Shown: positions 33,322 through 43,662 of the stretch, in pieces
How the letters are laid out: every line of letters begins with the position of its first letter
Numbering within the stretch: position 1 is the stretch's first letter
Origin: Spirometra erinaceieuropaei
Taxonomy: Eukaryota; Platyhelminthes; Cestoda; Diphyllobothriidea; Diphyllobothriidae
Reading direction: 5' to 3'
Assembly (NCBI GenBank): GCA_902702965.1
Contig: CACRXP010000186.1
Location: forward strand, 95,458-159,457
DNA length: 64,000 nt
Position numbers and translations under genes: made by a program
The notes under the pieces: model-generated
Told to the model about the DNA's origin: nothing
Seen by the model: only the letters and a program-made list of their open reading frames with translations
The model's database searches: none

Positions 33322-33417
33322 GTACATTCCGTCACCCTCCCTCCCTCCCCCCGCCCGCCACAGATCATGTGTGCATGCGGCTGATGACCACTAAAGCTGA
33401 TCCACCACCCTCTCATC

Positions 33418-33714
33418 CGGCGATCACAACCGACAAGACAACGGGCCCGTAGCTCAATGGTAGAGCGTTCAACTCCATGACCAAAGATCCCGGGTTCGAA
33501 TCTCAAGTGATCCACGCTTGGGGTTGGGTATGACTGGCTGATGACGGCTAATAAGCCAGAAATGGCCATTCCGGTCTCCCTTGTCTTTGTCGGTATCACC
33601 TTATCTACCTATACCACTAGTCGCTGTGCGACTGCCTGAGAGGGTTTAAGTATGAGCCCCAAGGCACAACGGAACGAGCATGTTCCGCAACCTGATCGGT
33701 GAGCGCCCACTATC

Positions 33715-33716
<2 letters not shown>
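33418..33716 (+). repeat. tRNA-headed SINE with hammerhead (SINE-S), best copy
   Basis: Order: leader CGATCACAACCGACA, tRNA-like head 33443-33514 (A-box-like TAGCTCAATGGTAGAGC, B-box GGTTCGAATC, weak anticodon arm), link GGGGTTGGGTATGACTGG, hammerhead, TTGTCTTTGTCGG, then a ~110-bp tail with ACTAGTCGCTGTGCGACTGC (hairpin) and GGAACGAGCATGTTCC (perfect palindrome), ending at (TA)n. The tail also occurs at 62080-62200 and, inverted, at 46042-46140. Confidence 0.8.
33532..33576 (+). ncRNA. Hammerhead ribozyme, family S (best copy)
   Basis: CTGATGA (33538-33544), stem II GGC/GCC (33546-33548 with 33555-33557) capped by TAATAA with a flanking C and A, GAA (33559-33561), palindromic stem III ATGGCCAT (33562-33569), predicted cleavage after T33570. 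Stem I pairs GACTGG (33532-33537) with CCGGTC (33571-33576), six pairs with one G-U. Schistosome SM-alpha is a known precedent for a tRNA-promoter SINE-like repeat with a hammerhead. Confidence 0.75.

Positions 33717-33761
<45 letters not shown>
33717..33761. repeat. (TA)n microsatellite
   Basis: About 22 TA units join the SINE-S tail to the first 352-bp ribozyme unit. Confidence 0.95.
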
Positions 33762-33764
<3 letters not shown>

Positions 33765-33984
33765 GTGAATAATTTCAGAAATTAATCAGTGCAGGACTTG
33801 GAGTTAAATCTCCGGGACATGACTTTTTAGGGTCAGAACCGAAGTTCCAATGAACATTTGAGCCGAAGACAATCAACTACTGTGGAATAACCACGTAATG
33901 CCCATTCTACAAACAAGTAGTACTAAGAGTAGTATGAATTCCATATGGTAAATGTATTATACCGTACTCCCGACATAGATATTT

Positions 33985-34072
33985 GCTAAAAGCCCAGACA
34001 CGTGTTTCGCCGATATTCTGCCACTGCGTGACACAGCTGCGAGGGGTTCGGCTCTTCAGTGGGACCCCCAGC
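33985..34072 (-). ncRNA. Hammerhead ribozyme, family R (minus unit)
   Basis: Minus strand: CTGAAGA followed directly by stem II GCCGA/TCGGC, which encloses a 30-odd-nt loop with its own hairpin, then GAA, the 8-base palindrome ACACGTGT and C as cleavage base. Stem I pairs CCCA with TGGG and, across a GGGGGT/CTTTT loop, GCT with AGC. Position 7 may be any base, so CTGAAGA fits. All core positions match and there is no extra base before stem II. Confidence 0.8.
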
Positions 34073-34415
34073 GTTCCCTAGCGGTTTCCGGTATATGAAC
34101 TCCAGAGAATAATCAGGTGAATAATTTCAGAAACAAAACAGTGCTTTAAGCATGTATCTAAGTCGGGAGTACGGTATAATACCTTTACCATATGGAATTC
34201 ATACTACTCGTAGTACTACTTTTTTGTAGAATGGGCATTACGTGGTTATTCCAGAGTAGTTGATTGCCTTCGACTCAAATGTTCATTGAAATTTCGGTTC
34301 TGACCCTAAAAAGTCATGTCCCGGAGATTTAACTCCAAGTCCTGCACTGATTAATTTCTGAAATTATTTACCTGATTATTCTCTGGAGTTCATATACCGG
34401 AAACCGCTAGGGAAC

Positions 34416-34503
34416 GCTGGGGGTCCCACTGAAGAGCCGAACCCCTCGCAGCTGTGTCACGCAGCGGCAGAATATCGGCGAAACACGTGTCTGGGCTTTT
34501 AGC
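34416..34503 (+). ncRNA. Hammerhead ribozyme, family R (plus unit)
   Basis: GCT 34416-34418, CCCA 34425-34428, CTGAAGA 34429-34435, stem II 5' strand 34436-34440 and 3' strand 34475-34479, GAA at 34480-34482, palindrome ACACGTGT to about 34490, cleavage base C, then TGGG and AGC (to 34503). Essentially identical to the minus-strand copy, so a single transcript through the array could meet ribozymes in both senses. Confidence 0.8.
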
Positions 34504-34751
34504 AAGTATCTATGTCGGGAGTACGGTATAATACATTTACCATATGAAATTCATACTACTCGTAGTACTACTTGTTTGTAGAATGGGCATTACGTGGTTA
34601 TTCCACAGTAGTTGATTGTCTTCGACTCAAATGTTCATTGAAATTTCGGTTCCGACCCTAAAAAGTCGTGTCCCGGAGATTTAAATCCAAGTCCTGCACT
34701 GATTAATTTCTGAAATTATTCACCTAATTATTCTCTGGAGTTCATCTACCA

Positions 34752-34886
34752 GAACCCTCGCAGGCAGTTGCACAGCGACTAATAGTAGAGGTAAATGAGA
34801 TGGTGCAGACAAAGACAAGGGAGACCGGAATGGTCATTTCTGGCTTATTAGCCGTCATCAGCTAGTCATACCCAACCCCAAGTGTG
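34752..34886 (-). repeat. SINE-S tail with hammerhead, opposite orientation
   Basis: The reverse complement of the SINE-S link, hammerhead and tail, lacking the tRNA head (replaced by an IR990 arm at 34887). Its tail (AGTCGCTGTGCAACTGCCTGCGAGGGTTCT) faces the RZ352 array, mirroring the plus-strand SINE at 33418-33716. Confidence 0.75.
34823..34867 (-). ncRNA. Hammerhead ribozyme, family S (diverged)
   Basis: CTGATGA (34861-34855), stem II GGC/GCC, GAAA intact. Stem I GACTAG/CCGGTC has one mismatch and the stem III palindrome is ATGACCAT, with its inner pair lost. Confidence 0.6.
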
Positions 34887-35225
34887 GGCTGACTCATGAA
34901 ATGCCGACCGAAATTCTGAAATGCTTTTTGGTTTTAAAAAGATTAATTAAGTAGATATGGAGAACTAATAATTAAGCAGCATAATTCTATAATAATTTAG
35001 TTACCACAGGATTCGGGCTTTCGAACGCACTTCTTTTCAGCTGAATGCAAAAGCTGTATTCTGTAAAAAAATGACTACTTACGTAGCATGAACTTTTCTC
35101 ATTGATTTTCGACGCCCTTAAAGATACAATTATTTTTCATGGAAAGCATGCATAACGATTTTCATTATTTTACTCTTTCGGTAGAAAATTACGTATTCTT
35201 CCAATTTTATACGCAAAAGAATCCC
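34887..35225 (+). mobile_element. IR990 left arm only
   Basis: Begins GACTCATGAAATGCCGACCGAAATTCTGAAATG, as in the complete copies, and follows the arm to about 35225, where similarity stops. No right arm is present. Confidence 0.65.
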
Positions 35226-35229
35226 GACC

Positions 35230-38045
35230 TGGATCAACAGTACCTAAAAACGTAAATTTTTCTTTGAATCCTGCTTCTCTGTTATTTCTTCATTTTGCGA
35301 TTGCTGACTGGGCTAGTTCAACACTAATTTGTTTTCCCGCGTCAGTCCTCATCGTGGTCGCATAAAAGACATAATGGTGGACATATGATTGTTCATCCAT
35401 CGCAAGCGATATGGACCAACACTGTCCTTGATGTTGACACAGTGCTGACGTATGCATGAATGTTGACTCCGGAAAAATGGACCGTATGAGTGCTGCATGA
35501 GCGATGTGCGGCATTTTGCTGATCGTTGGCGTATATATGCGAGTGATCAAATAGGTGCATACACGTCCCCTAAGTGTGTTTGTGTGTACGCTTAGTAAAC
35601 TGGCATAATGCGCCCTCACGACAAGTCGCATTGGAGATGCGATGGACCAAAACGGGGGCCATATTCGCACACGGCGTGCACTAACCCGGCTTCATAGTGC
35701 CCGCGCATTCTATGACAAGCGCTATATATGGGATGTGGCGGCACACCTAGGCGCAGGCCCCACGCCGCGCCGACCAGTTTCGCTTACCCCCAACACAAGA
35801 TGGCCGACCGGCCGGACAGTAGACTGATTTAAGGGAAAAATAGAATGTGATCAATATACGCTAAAACTTCCCCCCTCCTCGATTTGGTCTATCCCTTCGG
35901 AAGTGTTGATATCCCCTGAGGGATACTCCGGATTCCACAATACCTGCAAGAAGTCAGGTTTCTGCAAAAGTCATGATGTCTGGCTCCATTTCATTAACTA
36001 CGTTTCTAACTTCGTACAATTTTTTAACAGGTTCTGTACATTTGCGAAGATGACTTTCACTGATTGTCTCCTCAAAGAGTCTCAGGCCTCATTGTGACGG
36101 GTTTTGTCCACCAGAATGACCCCTGGATCTGGATTATTTGATCGTCTTTGATTTTAAACCCTTTCTCCTCTCTGTCCGTCTTTTCTTTCAGTCCCATCCT
36201 CGGTTCTCTTATTTTCGGTCTTCTCTTCTGTCCAGAATCCGCTTTAAAAAACCTTTCTGCGTGCAGATGCCGTAATGTCATTCTCCCTTAAAGAAATAAC
36301 GCTGTCTGGGCTTCATTTTACAGAATGATTTCAAGGGATCTTGGGAATGATCTCAGGTCTTGATTTGGCTCAGTTTTAACTAGATGAAGAGCTATTTATA
36401 TGGTGACAAGTCCCCCGTCCTGCAAGAAGAAGATCTAGGTAGTACTTCACCCCTTCCTCTGGAACACCCTTTTTAACGACATTTCGCTTAAGAATTATGG
36501 GCGAGTTCTTCATTTCATCGCTTGCGCCAGGACGGTTCATTTCCACTATGCTGTGCCTCGCGGATGCTATCACATCGAGATCGGAATGATTTTTGCCTGA
36601 GCTGGAGAGTCTAAAGCCTACCTTTCAAATGACCTGTTAGCTTCGACCTGGGGACTTTCAGAGTTATTGTCCTGTTGTAATGTGTTGTACACTGCCCTAG
36701 CTTACCCGCTTCCGTTAACGGGTTTTCGAACACAAACCTTAAGATTAATCGGAGTGGTGACGTCACCCTCGGGATTTGGCGACGAACCCTACATGCAGCT
36801 CTTAACAAGTCCGCTTAAATTCCTCCCGATTTCGTAACTTTCGCAGTTCAGCGATTTGAGATGTTTAGGTTTCGTGTCGAGTAGCGCAGCTTGATTAGCT
36901 GCCGTTACATTAGCGCCGGTTGTTTTGCTGTTCCGCCAAACACACTTACCGGCTGGTTGCTCAGGTGAGATAAATCACTTTCTTTTTCTAACAAGCTTTG
37001 AGTTCTTTACGAAGATGCTTTCCTAACCAGGATATTCTCGGCTTGTTGGTTGCAGGGTTTGCTCATGTTAAGGGCTATGACGCTTCTCATGGGTTGTGTA
37101 ACCTGCTGCCCTCGACCTGAAAACCTCCAAGACTTTGGTCCGGAGTGCCAACGTTACCTTTCTATAATTAATGACAAGCTTTTCTCATGGTTTCTCGTAG
37201 GTCGCTTGAGGTTCCCCCGGTCCTGCCGTTTGCAATATTCAGTGATTTGGTAGGACTAGTTATCGTGGCGGATGAGGGAGTGTTTGATTTAGTGACATAA
37301 TTGGCTTTCACTTCGGGGCTGGCTTTGAGCCTTTAACTTTGGTGGCTTCCTGTAGAAGATATCACAGTATACCAAGAGAGCGTTCCTTCAATGAAACTGC
37401 TGCGCGACCTTTAGCGCCGTAGAGTGCAACGAGCTTTAGGATGCCCTTGAAATATCACTTTAGATTACTCTTTCCTCCTAGTCAAACATGTTTTGATGCA
37501 TAGTTTTGGTCAAAGGCAGATATTAGCAAAGGACTATGCCTGAATCTAAGGCAACGCTGTTTTCCACTGTAAGTTGTGAAAACGTTTCTTGATAAAATTT
37601 CTCGAGAACCAATCGTGTGTAAGAAATCAATTACACCGGAAAGGCTTAAGCAAAGAGGTTAAGTGTTCCCAAAACTCTTATCCACACTTTCCGTGTGTTG
37701 CGCCACCTACTAAATATACACTTAACTACAAGCCTATGCCTTCATACAGTTGGTGTGCTAACTAATGAAATGTCATGAGTTAACACAAGAAAGTCCCTAT
37801 AACGCAAAATTCACCTTAACTGTTTTCTCGAAAATCATCCATTGGCGAATGTACGACTGTTCTTTAAAAGAAGACATAGCTCGGCATATAAATTAATATT
37901 TACTAACGTAAAAATAATTAATTTTCACTAGAATTTCAGAAAGTGGCCCGTATTACAAATTGGTTAAACAGGGCTACATATAAGGATGTAAAAGATGGCG
38001 GAGGCATGAGATAGGGGAATATGATGAAAAATAATAACAAATACA
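35230..38045. other. No recognised gene
   Basis: 35735-35825 is a GC-rich dispersed repeat shared with 23105-23180. 35880-37260 holds a few minus-strand frames (for example 36573-36376) of protein-like composition but without a family motif or clear splice structure. If a host exon exists in this window, this is one candidate place, but I cannot support it. Confidence 0.4.
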
Positions 38046-38050
38046 AAAGA

Positions 38051-39130
38051 TCAGTATTTTGTTGACTGTCCATTTGCATGCATCACAGCAGGATGTCCCT
38101 CAGACACGGATATGGCCACGTTGTCTGTAGTGGATTGTTCAATGTGATTATCTAACTCAACATCAAGCCTTTCGTGTATAAAGAGTTTCTTCTTCGTCTT
38201 GTGCCAATATCTTTTGATAAGTCCGAAAATATGTTCGATAGGACTGAGGTCCGGACTGTTGGCAGGGATAAAAATTGACTGGAGGCCACATGCGGAGAGG
38301 CTGGTTGTTGTCTGAAAAGTCAGATTATGGTCGAAAACGTTATCAGCTTCATTTTTGTTTAGAGCGATGGACAGGAGCATTATCGTATAAGATTATGGCA
38401 TGCAATCGGCGTTGGTGGAGGTCGTTGTGGTCCAAAACTTCTTTCACAACATTGACAAACCCCTTGTTGTTGATGGTGGCCGTAGTCGACTGCCAGACTG
38501 GCCGCTCTCCGAATTTAATAGCCACCCAAACCATTAATCGTCGCCAGATCTTGAAGGCTGCCGTCGGCGCAGTATGGTCTTTCCATATATGACCATCTGG
38601 GTAGACTTCGTAGGTATGTCTAAAAACAAAACCTTGTCGCGGAATTAAATGCTCTTCCACAATTACGGCTGGTAATCAGATAAAAAACGTTCTCTACTTA
38701 AAAGCGGCTTGATCATAGCCTTTTATTGATGAGGTTCAAATTCCTGCATCCTTTCCCTTATTACATTTATAGAGAATATTGACAGATGTTTCCTGTGAGT
38801 GATCTTAATGGGCATATAATAATGCGTTTTTGGTGTCTGACGAATAAAATCGTCATATTGCTTACTTGAGGACCGTTTTGGTCAACCCTTCTTATTTCTG
38901 GTTCGGTTTTTTCATTAGTTATTCGCCACAGAGTAACCTTACTGATAGTGAAAATACTTGCTAACGACTCATACGCCAACCCTTCCGCTGCTAATTTCCG
39001 CATCCTTTCGTGGTCGACTGCTGATAGACATTGTATGGACATCTTTATCGCACGGGGTGACACATAAGAGTGGCAGCCTGTCGCAGGCACTCGAAATATG
39101 CTTACGCCTAGTAATTCTCGCTGTGGTAAA
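38051..39130 (-). pseudogene. Tc1/mariner-type transposase fossil 3
   Basis: Best of the three fossils, still in three frames. 39090-38767 has an N-terminal helix-turn-helix-like segment (MRKLAAEGLAYESLASIF..VTLWRI). 38660-38349 has VWVAIKFGERPVW and ILYDNAPVH with the second catalytic Asp. 38380-38051 has PANSPDLSPIEHIFG, the typical third-acid motif, then IKRYWHKTKK. At least two frameshifts. Related to fossils 1 and 2. Confidence 0.8.
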
Positions 39131-39429
39131 GCAAGCTACTATCAAACAAGTTTATTACTGAGTTTTTTTGGTAGGAAGTGCCACAAATTTACAAAACAAG
39201 ATTTTATAAACTAAATTTGTCCCCTTTTTTTTCTTGAAAATAGGGCATTTTTCCATACCCGCCCTCACCTGATTTTGATGTGAGCAAAATCAAATTTCCC
39301 GTTCCCAGAAAGGAATTATTTCGTCTTTTCCGGTCTATAATAATCATCGTTTACAGCACAATGTGCGTGAACATGAGGTTTTGATCTCGGGATGTAAATA
39401 GTATAGGAAGTTACCTGGATATCACTCGG

Positions 39430-40205
39430 TAATAAGGGACTACTTTGGCTGTAGGAAATGTTCCCACTGATTTTCGATGCCTTCATAAATTCAGGTATAT
39501 TTCATGGAAAACATGCATTAAAATACTCATTCTTCCACTCGTTTGGCAGAAAATCAAGTTTTCCTCAAATTTATACTTGAAAAAATGATATAATTCGATT
39601 TTAAAATTTTTTTAATTTCCGAATAATTTTGAACCCGACATGCCGTTACACTACAAGCTCGATATTTTCCGTGTACAGAAAATCCTATATTTCTCTACGG
39701 TATGGTGAGGAGACCGTATAGGGGTTTATAAAATCTGTCTGTGGATTTAAGTTATATAGTAAATTTTACAAGCAACATTAGTAAATGCAGGGACACGATG
39801 TTTTATGAACGGGCATCTCACGGTCTTAAAAAGTCTCCTAATCAGAAACTTTTCTAAAAGCGAATTATATTATTTCTTAAAGTATAAAATTTTAAGAAGA
39901 CGTGATTCTCTGCCACATCAATAGAAGAATGAATATTTTTATGCGTGTTTTCCATGAAATAGGATTGAATTTATAAGGACATCGGAAATCAATGATAAAA
40001 TTTACATGTCGCATAAGTAGTCTTTTTTCACCGAGTGTGATTTTTGCAAGTAGCCGAAAAGAAGTTCGCTCAAAAGCCGGCATCCTGAAGTAACTGAATT
40101 ATTATGAGATCATGCTGTACGGCGATTGGTATTAAAATACCACTTAAGTAGTCAAAAACGCATTTCGAAATTTCGGTTAACATAGCATGCGTTAGCACAT
40201 ATATT
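39430..40205. mobile_element. IR990 element, one end truncated
   Basis: Most of an IR990 element: part of the left arm from about 39440, spacer and right arm to about 40205. The outer left arm is missing. The end near 40200 is diverged from CACTG-TA. Confidence 0.55.
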
Positions 40206-40249
40206 ATATACGTAGACAAAAAAGATCGATTTCCAGATATCTAATCGCG

Positions 40250-40740
40250 TTTACCCTCCCCGGAGGAAGATTAAGAAGAAACGATGGCGAATTCATGAAA
40301 CAAGTTGGAATTGTATCGGTATTTTGGAAACTTCCTCGTTCCCATCATCAGTGTTGTCTGACTGCTGTTGCTTCTGGTGTTGTATTACACATCGTCGCCC
40401 GCCTCGTATTATAGCCACGCCTTATGAACGAACTTTGATCTACCCATTTGACACTGACCGGCTTTGACCTCTCTGAGCTTGATCGCTCGTGGGCCCGCAT
40501 GACCTTTTTCCCTTTGGGCAGGCGTAATTGTAGCCAAGTCAGTGTACCTGTTGGCCGTCCCCACGTCAGTCGGTTGACGGCTCAGCCGTTGGAGTTCGCG
40601 CGATTTCCTTTCAAATCCCCTGGCGCGTCGGTGAGGCAGTGTTCGACTTTGATCACGTGACCTCTGGCCGTCCCTTCTCCTCTTTTCCGTGAGCGTAGGC
40701 TCTTGCCTCCGCGTTTTCACCTGTCCTATTGGCCCTGTTC
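40250..40740 (-). repeat. PLE-G 3' terminal repeat (group P2), with decayed hammerhead
   Basis: Minus strand copy of the P2 repeat, with the same landmarks in the same order as 1-480 and 44650-45205. The hammerhead position holds CTGATGA (40351-40345) and a good stem II (GGGAAC/GTTTCC), but GAAA is AAAA and the cleavage-site region is changed. Inactive by inspection. Confidence 0.65.
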
Positions 40741-40744
40741 AAAC

Positions 40745-41210
40745 TTAACCGAACCATGTACGTGACGCCTGGTAGGCGGGATGTAGGTCCACAGCTCGGT
40801 TGCTTGTGCCAGTCGAGGACCAACTTTCGAGCACCAATCTGTCTACTTTCTCATTTGCTCGGCCGATCACCCTTGCTTTCTCAAAGGCGGAACAGTGGTT
40901 CAGCTCTTGTATACGCCATAAACCAAAGACAGCCTGTCCTTGCAGTTGACTGCGAGTTGGTGCTCGTGAAATCTTGTGCCAAGGCATTGGCCCGTCTCAC
41001 CAACATACCTCGCATCACAATTTTGGCGTAGTCTGCTGTAGACCATTGCCGATTGTTCCGTTACTGCTGGCGGCCAAAGTGAGGCTTCCTGAGGCATTTG
41101 CGTGTGAATGACTTTGGGTAACCGTTGGCTTTACATAGGACATGCAAGTACATAATCTCCTCCTTCCTCCCACTGTCGCCGCCAGTGTGTTTGAACACGT
41201 TGGGTTATAA
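40745..41210 (-). pseudogene. PLE-G GIY-YIG fragment
   Basis: 41097-40745 across two overlapping frames contains YSRLRQNCDARYVGETGQCLGTRFHEHQLAVNCKDRLSLV-type sequence (YVGETG and EH motifs), then RANEKVDRLVLESWSS and VDLHPAYQ. Frameshifts break it. Upstream (minus strand) the PLE is interrupted at about 41214 by a LINE insertion and resumes at about 42181. Confidence 0.75.
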
Positions 41211-41214
41211 AGAT

Positions 41215-42180
41215 CTGGGCATATCATAATCCAAGAGTCTCAATCTCTCGGAGCACTGTGCCTTGATAGTCTCCAAAGCACGCAGAACGACCGGGTTTAT
41301 CCTCCGAAACTTTAAAACTAAGGACATTAGAATGCGCCTTTTCAACATGTACGTTAGACCTGGCCTGGAATACTGTTCGTTTTCATTTAGCCTTATGCGT
41401 GCTACTGAGCGGAAGAAAATAGAATCCGTTCAACACTTTTTTTACCAAGAGAATTTTAACCCCGGAACACCGACATTTGTCTTACCAAGAACGTTGCCGG
41501 CTTACAGGCCTCGATCCTTTATGGTTCCTTACATTACAAAAGGGACTATTTTGCTATTTAAACTCTTATATAATCACACATTTAACCCACTCACCTCTTT
41601 AAGACATCATATCCACCCACGACGTAACAGTCACCGTGAGGTCTTTTTATTTCTGCCTCTGGCACGTACTGTTAAATATCGTCGGTTCTTTTCTGTAGAT
41701 GCAATTGCTATTTGGAATAAACTACCCATGAGTGTGAAAACTCTGCAAAATTATCCTTTATTTAAGAGAACTATTACTCGATTTTTGCATCCAGAAAAGC
41801 TCCCACAAATTTTGGATGCTGAAAACTCTGATCGACTGTACCGTAGCGATGGCGTTTGTGGTCTCTGAACACTATGGCCGGTCTCACCAGCTGTTCCTCA
41901 ACGCCTCTACTTTGGCTATCCCCAACTCCATGAAAGGAATTTGGCGTCCGAAAATCTCCGATACCGTGCAACCTCCCCCCTTCTTGACGGTCGATATTCT
42001 ACCACCGCCGGCAGTTTTTTCTCCTGAACCCTCCAAACCATAAAAACCACCATCAACTATATTTTTATCCCTTTAGCTCAGGAGTTTTTTTCACTGCCGG
42101 TCAGATTTATGTTTAAACGCTTCCCTTGACAATGCCTGTAAACTGGCATTAAATAAAAATTTATTTATTTATTTATTTAA
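41215..42180 (+). mobile_element. 5'-truncated LINE nested in PLE-G
   Basis: A non-LTR retrotransposon 3' end on the plus strand with an ORF of 201 codons (41263-41868), the C-terminal thumb and tail of a Jockey/CR1-type RT: KARRTTGFILRNFKTKD, then LFNMYVRPGLEYCS, then a basic tail with IWNKLPMSVKTL. A ~300-bp 3' UTR ends in a (TTTA)n run at 42153-42180. The PLE-G body continues on either side, so insertion followed PLE-G. Catalytic RT and endonuclease domains are absent. Confidence 0.8.
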
Positions 42181-42184
42181 GAGA

Positions 42185-42840
42185 GTTCTGACACAAAGCG
42201 GAGGATGCGTCTAGTGTTAATGGCCTTGTGGTAGACCGTTGTCCTTATCTTCTTGTGTGCCGTCTTCGTAACTTGTACGTCAACGAAGGGCAACTGACTG
42301 TTGGCTTCTTCCTCCATGATGAACTGGATGTCGGGAAAGACTGAATTCAACAATTCAACGGAGACCTGAACGTCACTCCTTTTGATTAGGACAAACAGGG
42401 GTTACGGGATGAATACCAACCGCTCTTACCAGTGTAAAACCGCTTCGGCAGTTAGTCCAGACAGAGTGACCCCATCAACGTCCCCTGCTCTTGCTCGCAG
42501 ACCTGACCGTTGAATGTGAAGAATGCCTTAAGCTCGGGGATATGCATTCCCATGAGTTTTTTGTCAGTTTCCTCCTATTTCTCTAGAGAAGGCTGCCAAT
42601 AGCGCAGTATCCACGCCGGGTGTGACGGATTTCAATAATGAGATCATGTTAAATGACACCATCACCTCGTCTGTCGCTACTTCTAAATGTTGGATGTGCG
42701 CCAAGAACTTTTCGGCCGACTTTTCTATTCACTGCGAATCCTTGGTATGAAAGAAAAGTCCCTGGTACAGCCACGTTAACTTTCCAAGGTTGATATGCTA
42801 CGTGAGGAGACGATGGGACGTAAAGGCACAAATATCGATT
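42185..42840 (-). pseudogene. PLE-G RT fragment (copy a)
   Basis: Minus-strand DNA aligns with the PLE RT palm and thumb: GTLMGSL at about 42480 (motif B altered), a region for YVDD near 42400 not readable in frame, and FMMEEEAN-like sequence near 42320. Heavily frame-broken. It continues into 40745-41210 across the LINE. Confidence 0.6.
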
Positions 42841-42944
42841 ATTTCAGTACGCTCAGAATGGTAAGTCTTTTTTTAAACGCGCGCTTGACGCAACCTGAGG
42901 AAACGGTGTCGAAAAAAATTCAATAAATTTCCTTGTCCCAAAGA

Positions 42945-43470
42945 GAGTGTGTAAAAGGGCGTATGTCCAAGAGGGCGGTAAGTACTTCATCTCCTCCTTC
43001 TCACTGTCGTCGCTGCAGTGTGTTTGAATGGGTTGGAAGAGGGTTCTGGCACAACTGCGCCTGTGACCAGCAAGATGGTCGCTCCTGTGGGGGGGATACG
43101 CCTATTTTTAGTTGCTTTACAACAAGCTGGTGTCTTTATCTTCCCGTCTGTCCTCTTCATAACTCTTACGTCAATGAAGAGCAACTAAGTGTTGGTTTCT
43201 TCCTCCGTAGTAAACTGGATGTCCGGAGAAAGCGAATTCAACAATGCCTTAAAAACCTGCATGTCGCTCCTTGTGGTTAGGATAAATGTGTCATCGACTT
43301 TTCTGGCCCACAATTTGGGGGGTAAAAGCTTCAGACCAGGTGCTCGGCCATATGCGAAACCGCTTCAGCAATTGGCCCAGACTGAAGCGAGCCTATTGGC
43401 CTGCCTTTATTTTGCTAGTAGACTTTGACCGCTGAATATGAAGAAGGCCTTAAGGCACAGTTCTAAGAGC
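42945..43470 (-). pseudogene. Second partial PLE RT copy (copy b)
   Basis: Repeats the same RT region as 42185-42660: the CACTGTCGTCGCTGCAGTGTGTTTGAA and AACTGGATGTCCGGAGAAAGCG blocks have counterparts at 41163 and 42325. This shows two partial PLE copies head-to-tail, as is usual for Penelope elements, or a local duplication. Confidence 0.55.
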
Positions 43471-43662
43471 TCGGTGATATGCACTCGTTCGAGCTGTTGG
43501 TGAGCGTTGGCATATTTTTTTCGGAGACAGCCATCGATAGACTTGATAGCCGGCGCGTGTGGGATAGAGGTGAGTAAAGAGACCACGTCGAATGATACAT
43601 CACCTCGTCTGCCTCTTCGTTGAACTGTTGAATGCGCGTCAAAAATTCTTCAGCCGACTTCG

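Larger units (their letters stand above)
33762..34751. repeat. Array of ~352-bp hammerhead units (RZ352), inverted and tandem
   Basis: One minus-strand unit (34109-33763) is followed by plus-strand units: a 5'-truncated one (about 34145-34378), a complete one (34379-34730) and the start of a third (34731-34751). The repeat TTCTCTGGAGTTCAT recurs at 34379 and 34731, giving a 352-bp period. Each complete unit contains one family R hammerhead and no ORF. Size, tandem organisation and ribozyme match what is known as animal retrozymes, whose transcripts are cut into unit-length, often circular, RNAs. RNA production here is not shown by sequence. Confidence 0.75.

Noticed and set aside
33381..33410. 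CTGATGA just after the PLE-F stop as a hammerhead
   Set aside because: No GAAA, no stem II; followed by ACCACTAAAG only.
36376..36573. Possible host exon on the minus strand
   Set aside because: Plausible composition but no family motif, partner exons or splice signals that I could defend.
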